Source: Ferrimonas sediminicola (GTDB lineage Bacteria > Pseudomonadota > Gammaproteobacteria > Enterobacterales > Shewanellaceae). From it: a stretch of 64,000 nucleotides of DNA. The translations under genes and the position numbers were made by a program. The notes beneath the pieces are model-generated. The model worked only from the letters and a program-made list of their open reading frames with translations, had not been told where the DNA came from and searched no databases. Where the stretch lies: positions 1 through 64,000 of the forward strand of contig NZ_SWCI01000011.1 of the NCBI RefSeq assembly GCF_005116715.1, read 5' to 3'. Positions 26,994-36,666 of this stretch are shown piece after piece; positions within the stretch are counted from its first letter, which is position 1; each line of letters begins with the position of its first letter.

Positions 26994-28456
26994 TGAAAGC
27001 CCTGACTCAATCCCTGCTCGCCCTGTCCCTGGCCGCCCTGATGGCCACCGGGTGCAGCCAGACCACCCCAAAGGCGGAAGTCAAACCCGTGGAAACCGTG
27101 AACCCGCCCAGCTTCAAGGCCGCTGAAACCAAGCCCTTCACCCTACCCGCCTATGAGACGGTCACCCTGAACAACGGCCTGACTCTGCAGCTGATGGAGA
27201 AGCGCAATGTGCCGCTGATCACCGCCAACGTCACCATCCGTGCCGGTGCAGTGAACGACAGCGTCCCCGGTCTGGCCACTATGACCGCCGACGGCCTGCT
27301 GCTGGGCACCGAGCGTCGCACCAAGCAGCAACTGGAATCCCTGGTAGACAGCCTGGGTGCCGAGCTGGCTGCCAACGCCGGCAAGGAGGGGACCTCCCTT
27401 TCCATGCGCTTTATGAGTAAAGACGCGGAAGTGATGCTGCCGCTGCTGGCGGAGCTGCTGCGCAAGCCCAGCTTCCCCGCCGATGAGGTGGATAAGGCCA
27501 AGGCCCGTTACGCCGCCCAGTTGAAGCAGCGCAAGGAGAGCCCCCGTCAGGTGGTGGGGGCCTACTTCGACAGCCTGCTCTACGGGGAGCATCCCTATGC
27601 CAATGCTGCTGCCGGTGAATCCGCAGCCGTTGAGGGGATGGACAACTATGATCTGAAGATCTTCCACGGCAGCTGGTATCAGCCCCAGAACATGGCGATC
27701 ACCCTGGTGGGAGACTTCGATGCCGCTCAGATGAAGCAGCGCCTGGAAGGTCTGTTCGACGACTGGCGTGGTGCCGATACGCCGACCATGCCGAAGCTCG
27801 ACAAGGCGCTGCCTGAGCCATCCAAGGCCCGGGTGTTGCTGGTGGACAAGCCGGATGCCATCGAGACTACCTTCATCATCGGAGGCCCTGGTATCTCCCG
27901 CGACGATCCTGACTATGTGTCCCTGCAGGTGATCAACACCATCCTGGGCGGTCGCTTCACCTCCTGGCTCAACGATGAGCTGCGGGTGAACGCTGGCCTG
28001 ACCTATGGTGCCCGTTCCCGCTTTACCACCTACTCCGAAAGCGGCAGCTTTGTCATCAGCACCTTTACTGCCACCAAGAACACCCAGGCGGCGGTAGATC
28101 TGGCACTGAAGACCTATGCCCGTCTGTGGGAACAGGGACTGGATCAGGCGACCCTGGATTCCGCCAAGGCCTACGTAAAGGGGCAGTTCCCACCCAAGTA
28201 CGAGACCTCCGGTCAACTGGCGTCTCTGCTGGGGCAGATGTACCTCTACGGCTTCGGCCCTGAGTTCATCGACGGCTTCCAGCAGCAGGTGGACAGCCTG
28301 ACCCTGGAGAAAGCCCGGGCCCTGGTGACCAAGGCCTTCCCCAGGAACAACTTGCAGTTTGTGATGATCGGCAAGGCGGAGGATATCCGCTCTGTGGCCG
28401 GTCAGTACGGGCAGGTGAAAGAGGTGAGCATTCAGGGCGAAGGTTTCCGCTTCTAA
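26993..28456 (+). CDS. M16 family lipoprotein, non-catalytic partner
   Basis: A 487-residue M16 homologue with a lipoprotein signal ending MATGC (C21). The position of the zinc motif reads GLATMTADGLLLG, so the HxxEH ligands are absent and it should be catalytically inactive. The C-terminal substrate-binding R/Y motif is kept (LTYGARSRF). It is translationally coupled to the active subunit. The likely role is to form half of the protease chamber while anchoring it to the membrane. An intrinsic terminator follows. Confidence 0.88.
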   Translation: MKALTQSLLALSLAALMATGCSQTTPKAEVKPVETVNPPSFKAAETKPFTLPAYETVTLNNGLTLQLMEKRNVPLITANVTIRAGAVNDSVPGLATMTADGLLLGTERRTKQQLESLVDSLGAELAANAGKEGTSLSMRFMSKDAEVMLPLLAELLRKPSFPADEVDKAKARYAAQLKQRKESPRQVVGAYFDSLLYGEHPYANAAAGESAAVEGMDNYDLKIFHGSWYQPQNMAITLVGDFDAAQMKQRLEGLFDDWRGADTPTMPKLDKALPEPSKARVLLVDKPDAIETTFIIGGPGISRDDPDYVSLQVINTILGGRFTSWLNDELRVNAGLTYGARSRFTTYSESGSFVISTFTATKNTQAAVDLALKTYARLWEQGLDQATLDSAKAYVKGQFPPKYETSGQLASLLGQMYLYGFGPEFIDGFQQQVDSLTLEKARALVTKAFPRNNLQFVMIGKAEDIRSVAGQYGQVKEVSIQGEGFRF

Positions 28457-28475
28457 CCTCTGGCTCCCTATCATG

Positions 28476-28503
28476 AAAAGGGGCCAGGTTGGGCCCCTTT
28501 TTT
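28476..28503 (+). terminator. Intrinsic terminator of the M16 gene pair
   Basis: AAAAGGGGCC/GGCCCCTTTT stem with a six-base loop and a continuing T-run. Confidence 0.92.
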
Positions 28504-28593
28504 GGTTTTTTTTGCCTGTTTACCCTGACTGAATCAAAACAATGTCAGGTTATTTTTTGTACATTGTAGAGTCGTCTAATGTAGCAGGGATGA

Positions 28594-29586
28594 ATGAATA
28601 TGAATCCAAGATGCCTGTTTTTGTTACCGCTGCTCTCTGGCTGCGGTGGCAGTGATTCCAACCCCGCCCCGAAGACGCCGGATCTGCCCGGGGCCACCCT
28701 CAGCGTCGCCGTCTCCGATGCCCCCATGGATGGTGTCCAGTCGGTGATGGTGGCGTTTCGGCGGATGGTGTTGACCCCGGTGAACGGCGATGAGGCGCAC
28801 AGCATCGATCTGTCCCGGCACCGGGTGAACATGCTGGACTACCAGCAGGACCAGGCCTATTGGCTGCTGGAGGACCACCCCCTGCCCGCCGGCCGCTACC
28901 ACCTGAGACTGGAGATGGAGCCGGGCAGCGGCGATCAGGGCTCCTATGTGGATGACCATCAGGGCCGTCATGCCTTGGGTATGGGCAGGAGCGAGCTGGA
29001 TCTGGGGGAGCTGGATCTGGGCTCAGGTCAGCACCACGGATTTACCCTGGAGATGGATCTGCGCCAGGGGCTCTACCATGATCCCGAGCAGGGTTACGGC
29101 TATGGTCAGCATGGTTGGCGCTGGGTGGACAACCAGAGCATGGGTCACCTGATGGCCAGCGTGGACGAAACCTGGATTCAGGGGTGTGAGGCGGACAACG
29201 CCGATCTGGCCGCCGAGGGCGGGGTCTTCTACCACGTTGCCTACCTCTATCCCGCCACCACCGCGTTCGAGGGGATGGACGACATGGCCCTGGAGGCGGA
29301 GTCCGGCAAGGTGCTGCCCATCGCCACCGCCTATGTACACCAGCTGTATGACGGCAGTTGGGGCTTTGGCATGGGCTTCCTGCCCGAGGGGGAGTACCGG
29401 GTGGGCTACAGCTGCCTGGGACACCTGGATCAGCCGGAAACCAACGAGGGGGCCGAATCCGGTTTTGCCTTCTATGGCGACGGTGGGACGGTGGCCATTG
29501 ACGCCGGTGAGTCCGGCGGCTATCAAAATCAGCACCGCTGTGGTGGTCAGGGTGGCGGCGGCCCCGGCCACGGTGGCCGAGGATAG
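28594..29586 (+). CDS. DUF4382 domain lipoprotein
   Basis: A 330-residue predicted lipoprotein. The signal ends LLSGC (C17), followed by GGSDS. Residues 34-175 form a DUF4382-type beta domain: ATLSVAVSDAPMDGVQSVMVAF, then VNMLDYQ and LPAGRYHLRLEM. The second half is a repeat-poor beta region, LPEGEYRVGYSCLG. It ends in a Gly/His tail ([17 protein letters not shown]) that could bind metal or be disordered. DUF4382 proteins have no established function. An alternative ATG lies two codons later. The gene is monocistronic, with terminators on both sides. Confidence 0.8.
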   Translation: MNMNPRCLFLLPLLSGCGGSDSNPAPKTPDLPGATLSVAVSDAPMDGVQSVMVAFRRMVLTPVNGDEAHSIDLSRHRVNMLDYQQDQAYWLLEDHPLPAGRYHLRLEMEPGSGDQGSYVDDHQGRHALGMGRSELDLGELDLGSGQHHGFTLEMDLRQGLYHDPEQGYGYGQHGWRWVDNQSMGHLMASVDETWIQGCEADNADLAAEGGVFYHVAYLYPATTAFEGMDDMALEAESGKVLPIATAYVHQLYDGSWGFGMGFLPEGEYRVGYSCLGHLDQPETNEGAESGFAFYGDGGTVAIDAGESGGYQNQHRCGGQGGGGPGHGGRG

Positions 29587-29590
29587 AGAA

Positions 29591-29616
29591 AAAACGGAGC
29601 CTGATGGCTCCGTTTT
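29591..29616. terminator. Bidirectional terminator
   Basis: Perfect stem AAAACGGAGCC/GGCTCCGTTTT with a TGAT loop. It lies between the DUF4382 gene and the convergent P1 peptidase. Confidence 0.92.
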
Positions 29617-29617
29617 G

Positions 29618-30655
29618 TTAGGGCTGGCTGCCCGGTTGCAGGTCGCGGCTGGCGGGCAGGCCTCCGGCAGCGGTGGCGGCTTTGACCGCCCGGTGGATCG
29701 CCTCCTCCACCACTTCGGCGGCGATCACCCCGACGGCGTTGATGTCGCTGACGGTCACCTCTCCGGTGCCGGCGGCAAACAGGGTGTCGCCATCGTACAG
29801 GGAGTGCACCGGACGGATCGCCCGAGCATAGCCATCGTGGCCCATCTGGGCCAGCTTCAATGCCTGGGACTTGGTCAGCCTGGCGTTGGTGACGATGGCG
29901 CCGATGGTGGTGTTGCGACCGGCAAACCCCTGGGCGTTGGCCCCGGCCAGGATCAACTCGGTGCCGGAGACAAAGCCGGTACCGGCCTCGTTGCGGGTGG
30001 CCGCCAGCAGGGTGTTGCCCTCCATCACGTCTCCCCAGGCGTTGACCGCCACCACGGCTCCGACGATCAGGCCGCCGTTCAGGGTGATGCTGTAGCTGCC
30101 GATGCCACTCTTGGTGGCCCGGCTCATGCCGGCGATCTTGCCGACACTGGCGCCGGTGCCGGCACCGACGCTGCCCTCGGCAAAACTGATGCGCTGGGCG
30201 GCCCTGGCCGCCCGGTAGCCCATCTCGGCGTCGGGGCGGGCCTTGGCGTCCCCCAGGGCCAGGTCAAACAGCACGGCCCCGGTCACGATCGGGACCTGGG
30301 CTACGCCGGTGTCGAAGCCGATCCGCTGCTCCTCCAGGCAGCGGGCCACGCCGCTCATGCTGTCCAGGCCGAAGGCGCTGCCGCCGGAGAGGACGATGGC
30401 GTGGACTTTGTCCACCAGGTTCTCCGGCCTCAGCAGGTCGGTTTCCCGGGTGCCGGGGGCGGCGCCGCGCACGTCCACCCCGGCGGTGGCGCCCTGGTCG
30501 AAGCGCAGCACGGTGACCCCGGTCAGTCCCTTGCTGTCGGACACCTGGCCGATGGCCAGTCCCTTGATGCCGAAGATGGCGTCGGTCTGGTAGTCGTCGG
30601 CCATGGCGGTGCCTCCCAGCAGCGCCCATAGCGCCGCAATTGCCCAGTGTTTCAT
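29618..30655 (-). CDS. P1/S58 family self-processing peptidase (DmpA-like), exported
   Basis: A 345-residue N-terminal-nucleophile hydrolase of the DmpA/P1 family, which cleaves N-terminal residues of peptides or beta-peptides. A signal peptide (MKHWAIAALWALLGGTAMA) suggests a periplasmic location. The active fold shows VLSGGSAFGLDSMSGV. The expected autocleavage site is N248-T249 in GRNTTIGAIVTN, which frees T249 as the nucleophile. Length is normal for the family. It is transcribed alone, convergent to the DUF4382 gene. Confidence 0.88.
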   Translation of the reverse strand: MKHWAIAALWALLGGTAMADDYQTDAIFGIKGLAIGQVSDSKGLTGVTVLRFDQGATAGVDVRGAAPGTRETDLLRPENLVDKVHAIVLSGGSAFGLDSMSGVARCLEEQRIGFDTGVAQVPIVTGAVLFDLALGDAKARPDAEMGYRAARAAQRISFAEGSVGAGTGASVGKIAGMSRATKSGIGSYSITLNGGLIVGAVVAVNAWGDVMEGNTLLAATRNEAGTGFVSGTELILAGANAQGFAGRNTTIGAIVTNARLTKSQALKLAQMGHDGYARAIRPVHSLYDGDTLFAAGTGEVTVSDINAVGVIAAEVVEEAIHRAVKAATAAGGLPASRDLQPGSQP

Positions 30656-30754
30656 GATGGTCCTTTGTGGTATGACTTTGGTGACTATCTCTTACTGATC
30701 AGCTCAATAGCTCATGATGCCAGGGATGCAGCTTAGCAGAGGCCACCGAAGAAA

Positions 30755-30778
30755 AGAAAAGGCGCCCGCAGGCGCCTT
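30755..30778 (-). terminator. Hairpin terminator of the EF-G paralogue
   Basis: AAGGCGCC/GGCGCCTT stem with a CGCA loop. Read on the minus strand it is followed by TTTTC-rich sequence. It lies 19 bases past the stop codon. Confidence 0.8.
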
Positions 30779-30796
30779 ACATTTCGGTGAGCCGGG

Positions 30797-32821
30797 TCAA
30801 TGCATCAGCGACTGCTGTACATTGGGCGGGGCGATCTCGTAGCGGCTGAAGGTCATGGAGTACTGGCCCTCGCCACCGGTCATCGCCTTGAGGCGGGTGG
30901 CGTAGTCGTCGAGGGCCGCCAGGGGCGCCTCCACATTGATGTCCACCTGGGCGTTGGCCAGGGCTTCGGTACCACACACCATGGCGCGCAGGGCGCTGAG
31001 ATCCCCGGTGATGTCCCCCATCTTCTCCTGGGGCACCTGCACGTGCATGTCCACCAGAGGCTCGAGGATCACCGGACCCGCCTTGGCAACGGCGTCGAGG
31101 AACGCCTTCTTGCCGGCGGCGACGAAGGCGATCTCCTTGGAGTCCACCGAGTGGTGCTTGCCATCCAGGACGATCACCTTGATATCCTGCATGGGGTAGC
31201 CGGCCAGGAAGCCCTGATTCATCGCCTCGCGCACCCCCTTCTCCACCGCCGGGATGAATTGGCCGGGAATGGCGCCGCCGACCACCTGGCTTTCGAAGTG
31301 GAAGCCGGCCCCCCGCTCCAGCGGCTCGATGCGCAGGGACACCTCGCCAAACTGGCCGGCACCGCCGGTCTGCTTCTTGTGCCTGTGCTGCCCGTCGGCG
31401 CCGGTGGTGATGGTCTCGCGATAGGCCACCGTCGGCTTGGCGGTCTCCATATCCACGTTGAACACCTCGTTGGCCTTCTCCAGGGCGATCTGCACATGCA
31501 TATCGCCCAGGCCCTGGAGAACCGTTTCGTTCTGGTTCTCCTGATGCTCGATATGCAGGCTGGGATCCTCGGCCACCAGCTTGTGCAGTACCTCGGCGAT
31601 CTTCTGCTCATCCCCCCGCTTCTTCGGTTTCACCGCCAGCCCGAAGATGGGTTGAGGCATATCCAGCTTGGGCATGTGGTAGAGGTCTTCATCGTGGCTG
31701 TCGTGGAGGATGGCGTCCACCTCCAGGCCATCGATCTTGGCCAGGGCCAGGATGTCACCGGGGACCGCTTCTTCGACCTCGATCTGCTTGGCGCCCTGCA
31801 GCTTGAACAGGTGGTTGACCTTGAAGGGTTTGCGGCCATCACCGATCAGCAGGCGCATACCCTGGGTCAGGGTGCCCTGGTGCAGGCGCAGCACGCCCAT
31901 GCGACCGACGAAGGGGTCGATGCCCACCCGGAACACGTGGGCCAACACGTGGTCATCGGCATTCTGGGTGATGGTGATGGCCTGCTCCTCGTCGCCCCAG
32001 CCCTTGAGGAAGGCGGGCGGGGTGGCTTCCAGCGGGTTGGGCATCACCTCGCACACCACTCTGAGCAGGGCGGAGAGGCCGATGTCCCTCTCGGCACTGG
32101 TAAAGCAGATGGGCACCAAGTGGCCCGCCCGCAGAGCGGTCTCCAGGGGTTCATGCAGCTGCTTGGGATCGAGGGACTCCCCCTGCTCCAGATAGAGCTC
32201 CATCAGGGCCTCATCCTCCTCGAGGACGGTGTCCACCAGTTCGTCGTGGACGCTGGCGGTGTCGCTGAACAGGGTGGGGGTCTGCTCCGGCTGGAAGTAG
32301 CAATCCACTACGCCGTCACCCTCGGCTGTGGGCAGGTTGATGGGCAGACAGCCGGGACCGAATCGGGTCTGGATCTGATCCACCAGGGCTTCGAGTCGGT
32401 CCAGGTTGTCGTCGATGTGGTTGATCACGATGACGATCGCCTTGCCCTGGTGGCGGGCGGCTTCGAAGGCGCGCTGGGTAACCGCTTCGATGCCATGTTC
32501 GGCATGGATCACCAGCATCACCGATTCGACCGCCGGCAGCGGCAACAGGGCCCGGCCAAAGAAGTCGGCCAGTCCGGGGGTGTCGATGAGGTTGATGTGG
32601 TGATGCTGATAATCGAGGGAGAGGAAGGAGGGTTCCAGGCTGTGGTGATGGGCTTGTTCCTGGGCAGTGAAATCGGCGTGATTTGTGCCCTTGTCGACCC
32701 TGCCACGGTCATTGATGGCATGAGCCCGGAACAAGAGGGCCTCGATCAACGAGGATTTACCGCTTCCGGTATGGCCCATCAGGGCCAGGTTCCTTATCTG
32801 CGCGGTACGATACTTAGGCAT
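30797..32821 (-). CDS. Elongation factor G-like GTPase (EF-G2 type paralogue)
   Basis: A 674-residue translational GTPase with full EF-G domain order: G domain, domain II, and the domain III-V region including GGAGQFGEVSLRIEP and a C-terminal ferredoxin-like domain. The P-loop is GHTGSGKSS (16-24). The switch II motif reads DTPGLADF (80-87), with Leu84 where canonical EF-G has the catalytic His. The guanine motif is NHID (134-137) instead of NKxD. These changes match the EF-G-like paralogue family, whose role is unclear. The ATG at 32821 follows GGAGG; a longer in-frame start at 32905 is unlikely. The gene is not in a str operon. Confidence 0.88.
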   Translation of the reverse strand: MPKYRTAQIRNLALMGHTGSGKSSLIEALLFRAHAINDRGRVDKGTNHADFTAQEQAHHHSLEPSFLSLDYQHHHINLIDTPGLADFFGRALLPLPAVESVMLVIHAEHGIEAVTQRAFEAARHQGKAIVIVINHIDDNLDRLEALVDQIQTRFGPGCLPINLPTAEGDGVVDCYFQPEQTPTLFSDTASVHDELVDTVLEEDEALMELYLEQGESLDPKQLHEPLETALRAGHLVPICFTSAERDIGLSALLRVVCEVMPNPLEATPPAFLKGWGDEEQAITITQNADDHVLAHVFRVGIDPFVGRMGVLRLHQGTLTQGMRLLIGDGRKPFKVNHLFKLQGAKQIEVEEAVPGDILALAKIDGLEVDAILHDSHDEDLYHMPKLDMPQPIFGLAVKPKKRGDEQKIAEVLHKLVAEDPSLHIEHQENQNETVLQGLGDMHVQIALEKANEVFNVDMETAKPTVAYRETITTGADGQHRHKKQTGGAGQFGEVSLRIEPLERGAGFHFESQVVGGAIPGQFIPAVEKGVREAMNQGFLAGYPMQDIKVIVLDGKHHSVDSKEIAFVAAGKKAFLDAVAKAGPVILEPLVDMHVQVPQEKMGDITGDLSALRAMVCGTEALANAQVDINVEAPLAALDDYATRLKAMTGGEGQYSMTFSRYEIAPPNVQQSLMH

Positions 32822-33023
32822 AGTTGCCTCCTTTATCTTTGTTGAATCCGGCAGTCCATTCCGAGTATAGGTAGCAAACAGGTGGTAATTATTGACCAAG
32901 GTCACGCTTTTTGCGGTTGATTATTGTTCGGCATAACCCACCTGAGTCTCTAATTGGCCAAGGTAAAGCTGCCTATTTTGCCGGGGTCTGGGGGGATCCC
33001 TCTGCGTGATCCGGCGGCTGGCG

Positions 33024-33962
33024 TCACTCCCACGGCGGTGGCGTGACGCCCAGCTCATCCTGGATGAGTTTCAGAAAGGCAGTGGTTTTTGCCGGAAGTC
33101 CCTCTCGGCCCGGCAGCAGTGCGTAGATGGTATGACTGGGCAGGGGCCAGGACGGCAACAGGGACACCAGGGTGTTGTCCCTCAGTTGGGGGGCGACGAT
33201 GAAGGTGGGCATCTGTGCGATGCCGATCCCCGCCACCAGGGCGTCGAGCAGGGCCTCCGAGTTGTTGGCCCGATAGTTGCCTTCGGGCTGAATCTGTTCC
33301 TCTCCCAGCTGCCAGTGGCGACCGCCACGGAAGTAGCTGTACTCTAGGCAGTTGTGCTCGGCCAGCGCCGAGGGGGAGCTGGGCACACCATGGCGTTCCA
33401 GATAGCCCGGGCTGGCGCACAGCACCGATCGGCAGGGGGCGATGGGGACCGCCACCTGCTGAGAGTCGGGCAGGTGGCCGATGCGGATCGCTAGGTCGAT
33501 GCCGTCGGCCACCAGGTCCACCATGCGATCATCCAGGTGGAGATCCACCTTCACGCCGGGGTGGTCTGCCAGGAAGCGGGGGATCAGCGGTGCCACGTAG
33601 CGACGGCCAAACACCATCGGCAGGCTGAGGCTGAGGGTGCCTCGAGGCTGGTTCCGGCTCAGCTCCAGCCGGTTTTGCCCCCGCTGCACCAACTCCCACG
33701 CCTTGCGGGCATCCTCATAGAACTCCCGGCCCTCCCGGGTCAGGCTCAGGCTGCGGGTGGTGCGCAGCAGCAAAGGGCTGCCCAGGGTTTGCTCCAGGGC
33801 CTGGATCCGCTTGCTGACCGCCGAAGGAGTCATTTCCAGACGTCGGGCGGCGGCGGTAAAGCTGCCGGTCGCCACCACCGCCACGAGGACGGGGATGGCG
33901 GCGAAGAGATCTCTGTTCAAATTTGTTCCTGAGAGGACATTCAGTTGTTCCAAATTTGCCAT
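33024..33962 (-). CDS. LysR family transcriptional regulator
   Basis: A 312-residue LysR regulator. The winged helix-turn-helix spans about residues 16-75 (LFAAIPVLVAVVATGSFTAA, then SAVSKRIQALEQTLGSPLL). A periplasmic-binding-protein-like effector domain follows (GTLSLSLPMVFGRRYVAPLI and onwards). It is divergent from yjjG with a 58-base spacer. LysR regulators often control the divergent neighbour, but yjjG is a housekeeping gene, so its target is uncertain. Confidence 0.9.
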   Translation of the reverse strand: MANLEQLNVLSGTNLNRDLFAAIPVLVAVVATGSFTAAARRLEMTPSAVSKRIQALEQTLGSPLLLRTTRSLSLTREGREFYEDARKAWELVQRGQNRLELSRNQPRGTLSLSLPMVFGRRYVAPLIPRFLADHPGVKVDLHLDDRMVDLVADGIDLAIRIGHLPDSQQVAVPIAPCRSVLCASPGYLERHGVPSSPSALAEHNCLEYSYFRGGRHWQLGEEQIQPEGNYRANNSEALLDALVAGIGIAQMPTFIVAPQLRDNTLVSLLPSWPLPSHTIYALLPGREGLPAKTTAFLKLIQDELGVTPPPWE

Positions 33963-34020
33963 TATATACCCGCTGCGGCTTGTGTAGAGTGGAGGGCAAA
34001 TCCTATTGCGGAGAGTCCCT

Positions 34021-34695
34021 TTGAATTACGACTGGATCCTGTTTGATGCCGACGACACCCTGTTCCACTTCGACGATTTCGCCGGGCTGTCCCGACTGTT
34101 CGCCGACCGCGGACTGGCCTTCGACCGGGAGGCCTACCAGGCCTATCAGCAGAGAAACCGGCCGTTGTGGGTCGCCTACCAGAACGGAGAGATTGGCGCC
34201 CGGGAGGTGCAGCAGATCCGCTTCGAACCCTGGCGGGAACTGCTGGCCATGAGTGCTGGTGAGATCAATGCCGCCTTCCTCGGGGCGATGGCCGAGGTGT
34301 GCTGTCCCCTTCCGGGAGCCCGTGAGCTGCTGACGGCTCTGCAGAGCCGGGCCAGGCTGGGGATCATCACCAATGGCTTTACCGACCTGCAGCGGGTGCG
34401 ACTGGAGCGCAACCACCTGGATCAGGTGTTTTCCCTGGTGGTGATCTCCGAACAGGTGGGGGTGGCCAAACCGGATCCGCGCATCTTCGATCACGCCATG
34501 AAGTTGATGGACCACCCGAGGGCGGAGCGGGTGTTGATGGTGGGGGACAACCCCCACTCGGATATCCTCGGTGGCAACCGCGCCGGTTTCCACACCTGCT
34601 GGCTGAACCATCACGACACCCCCTGCCCGGAGGGGATTACCCCGGATTTTCAGGTGCGTCATCTGGCGGAGCTGCAGGCGCTGCTGCTGGCCTGA
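34021..34695 (+). CDS. yjjG: Pyrimidine 5'-nucleotidase YjjG (HAD superfamily)
   Basis: House-cleaning nucleotidase that dephosphorylates non-canonical pyrimidine nucleotides. The HAD motif I DADDT holds the nucleophile D9 and D11. Motif II is IITNGF, motif III is the Lys in VGVAKPDPRIF, and motif IV is MVGDNPHSDILGG. I chose the TTG at 34021 because a GGAGAG site lies about six bases upstream. Translation from it (LNYDWILFDADDT) aligns with the E. coli start. An earlier TTG at 34006 would add five residues. The length is 224. Confidence 0.9.
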   Translation: MNYDWILFDADDTLFHFDDFAGLSRLFADRGLAFDREAYQAYQQRNRPLWVAYQNGEIGAREVQQIRFEPWRELLAMSAGEINAAFLGAMAEVCCPLPGARELLTALQSRARLGIITNGFTDLQRVRLERNHLDQVFSLVVISEQVGVAKPDPRIFDHAMKLMDHPRAERVLMVGDNPHSDILGGNRAGFHTCWLNHHDTPCPEGITPDFQVRHLAELQALLLA

Positions 34696-34715
34696 GGCCT
34701 CAGCCCCGCGAAGCC

Positions 34716-35180
34716 CTAGAGGGCGCCCTCAAACCCCTGCTGACGCCAGGCCTCGTAGCTGACGATGGCCACGGCGTTGGAGAGGTTCAGGCTGCGGCTG
34801 CTGCCCTGCATAGGGATGCGGATGCGCCGGGTTGCGGGGATGGCGTTGCGCACCGGCGCCGGCAGTCCCCGGGTCTCCGGGCCAAACAGCAGCACGTCCC
34901 CGGGCCGGTAGTCGGGCTCGGTATGGGGGCGGCTCCCCTTGGTGGTGAGGGCGAAGACACGCCGGCCCGCCATCGCCTCAAGGAAGGCCGGGTAGTCCGG
35001 GTAGCGGGTGACCCGGGTCAGATCGCCATAGTCCAGCCCGGCACGGCGCAGCTTCTTCTCCTCCAGATCAAACCCCAGAGGCTCAATCAGGTGCAGATGG
35101 CAGCCGTTGTTGGCACAGAGGCGGATGATGTTGCCGGTATTGGGGGCGATCTCCGGCTCAAACAGGGCGATCTCAAACAT
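34716..35180 (-). CDS. trmL: tRNA (cytidine/uridine(34)-2'-O)-methyltransferase TrmL
   Basis: SPOUT methyltransferase that modifies the wobble position of leucine tRNAs. At 154 residues it has the family length. It contains [19 protein letters not shown] near residues 9-27, [31 protein letters not shown] and the trefoil-knot residues at its C-terminus. The ATG at 35180 ([11 protein letters not shown]) aligns with the family; an upstream in-frame ATG would add 20 unsupported residues. It lies 61 bases downstream of cpxA on the same strand and may be read through from it. Confidence 0.94.
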   Translation of the reverse strand: MFEIALFEPEIAPNTGNIIRLCANNGCHLHLIEPLGFDLEEKKLRRAGLDYGDLTRVTRYPDYPAFLEAMAGRRVFALTTKGSRPHTEPDYRPGDVLLFGPETRGLPAPVRNAIPATRRIRIPMQGSSRSLNLSNAVAIVSYEAWRQQGFEGAL

Positions 35181-35241
35181 GGTGTGGGCTGGCTGATGGT
35201 CAGGGCGGGTCAGTATGACAGCGGGGCCGGGGGGCTGCAAG

Positions 35242-36666
35242 TCACTCGATGGGCAGGGTCAGGGTGACGCAGAGGCCGCCCAGCACGCCAATCTCCGCCC
35301 TGATCTGCCCCTGGTGGGCGGTGACCGCCCCCTGGACGATCGCCAGGCCCAGGCCCCAGCCGCCACTCTGGCGATCCCGGGCCTTGGAGACCCGGTGGAA
35401 CGGCTTGAAGATGGCCTCCAGCTGCTCTGGCGGCACGCCCGGACCGTCGTCCTCCACCCGCAGGTTGAGCCGCTCTCCCCGGCGCCAGGCGCTTAGCCTG
35501 ATCTGCTGGTTGCCGTAGCGGATGGCGTTGCGCAGCAGGTTCTCCACCGCCCGTTGCAGCAGGGTTTCGCAGCCATTGAGGGTCAGCCCTTGTGGCAGGG
35601 TCACCTCCAGCCTCTTACCCGCCTGCTCGGCCTCGAAGGCGGCGCCGTCGATCACCCGCTCCAGGGTGTCTCCCAGGTTGAGCCGCTGCTTGGTGTCGGT
35701 CACCTGGCTGTTGAGACGGGAGAGCTGCAACAGCTCCTGGATCATTCCCTCCATCTGGGCGGCCTGCTGCTCCAGCCGAGTCAGCTCGTTGCTCGCCTGG
35801 CCCTTGCGCTTGGCCAGGGCCAGGGCCAGCTGGATCCGGGTCAGCGGAGTGCGCAGCTCGTGGGAGATGTCGGAGATCAGCCGCTGCTGCTCCCGGACCA
35901 GGGTGCTGACCGAGTGGGCCATGGTGTCGAAGCTGCGGGCCAACTGCCCCACCTCGTCCCGCCTGGCCAGGATCCTGGGTTCCACCCTGGCATCCAGGTC
36001 CCCGTGGCCCAGCTGCAGGGCGGTCAGCCGCAGGGCGTTCAGCGGCCGGCCAAAGTGCCAGGCCACCAGGCCAAAGATCACCCCGGACACCAGGGCCACC
36101 AGCAGCACGAACATCAATGGGTTCTCCTGAAGGTAGAGGATCCAGCTCCTGGAGTGGGAGGCTTTCATCTCCACCAGCAGCAGGGTGGGCTGGCCATTCA
36201 GGGTCAGGGGTTCGGGGCCGAAGATCACCGAGCGGATGCTGTAGAACGCCATGGGGGTCAGGGCTTCGTTTTCCAGCAGGAAGCGGCGCGCCGCCCGGGG
36301 CAGGCGCTTGGCTTCGTGCCCCAGGGGCCGGCCATCCAGGGTCAGCAGGTGGAAGCGGAAGCGATCATCCCGCAGCGGGCCCATGCCCGGCCCGGGGGGA
36401 CGCTTGCCTTTGTCCTCGGCGGGATGAATGCGATGGCGCATCATGTCGGCGAAGCGGTCGAGGTCGCGGATTGGCAGGGTCTCGAGACGGCGGGCGGCCT
36501 TGAGCAGGAACTCCTGTTGCCACGACTTCAGCGGCTGCAGGTCCTGGGGTTGCAGCACCTTGGGGATCAGGATCACCGAGCCGACGATCAGGCTGGTGGT
36601 GATCCAGAATGCCAGCAACAGCTTGAGAAAGAGTCGGTTGGGAAGGGCGACCTCTATTCGAGCCAT
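35242..36666 (-). CDS. cpxA: Envelope-stress sensor histidine kinase CpxA
   Basis: Inner-membrane kinase that senses misfolded envelope proteins and phosphorylates CpxR. The 474-residue protein has a membrane helix at about 13-35, a periplasmic domain to about 180, and a second helix near 185-205. A HAMP linker and the dimerisation H-box [17 protein letters not shown] (H269) follow. The ATP-binding N-box [11 protein letters not shown] and G-boxes VEDDGPGVP and GWGLGLAIV complete it. It overlaps cpxR by 13 bases. A nearby CpxR box and cpxP confirm the assignment. Confidence 0.93.
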   Translation of the reverse strand: MARIEVALPNRLFLKLLLAFWITTSLIVGSVILIPKVLQPQDLQPLKSWQQEFLLKAARRLETLPIRDLDRFADMMRHRIHPAEDKGKRPPGPGMGPLRDDRFRFHLLTLDGRPLGHEAKRLPRAARRFLLENEALTPMAFYSIRSVIFGPEPLTLNGQPTLLLVEMKASHSRSWILYLQENPLMFVLLVALVSGVIFGLVAWHFGRPLNALRLTALQLGHGDLDARVEPRILARRDEVGQLARSFDTMAHSVSTLVREQQRLISDISHELRTPLTRIQLALALAKRKGQASNELTRLEQQAAQMEGMIQELLQLSRLNSQVTDTKQRLNLGDTLERVIDGAAFEAEQAGKRLEVTLPQGLTLNGCETLLQRAVENLLRNAIRYGNQQIRLSAWRRGERLNLRVEDDGPGVPPEQLEAIFKPFHRVSKARDRQSGGWGLGLAIVQGAVTAHQGQIRAEIGVLGGLCVTLTLPIE

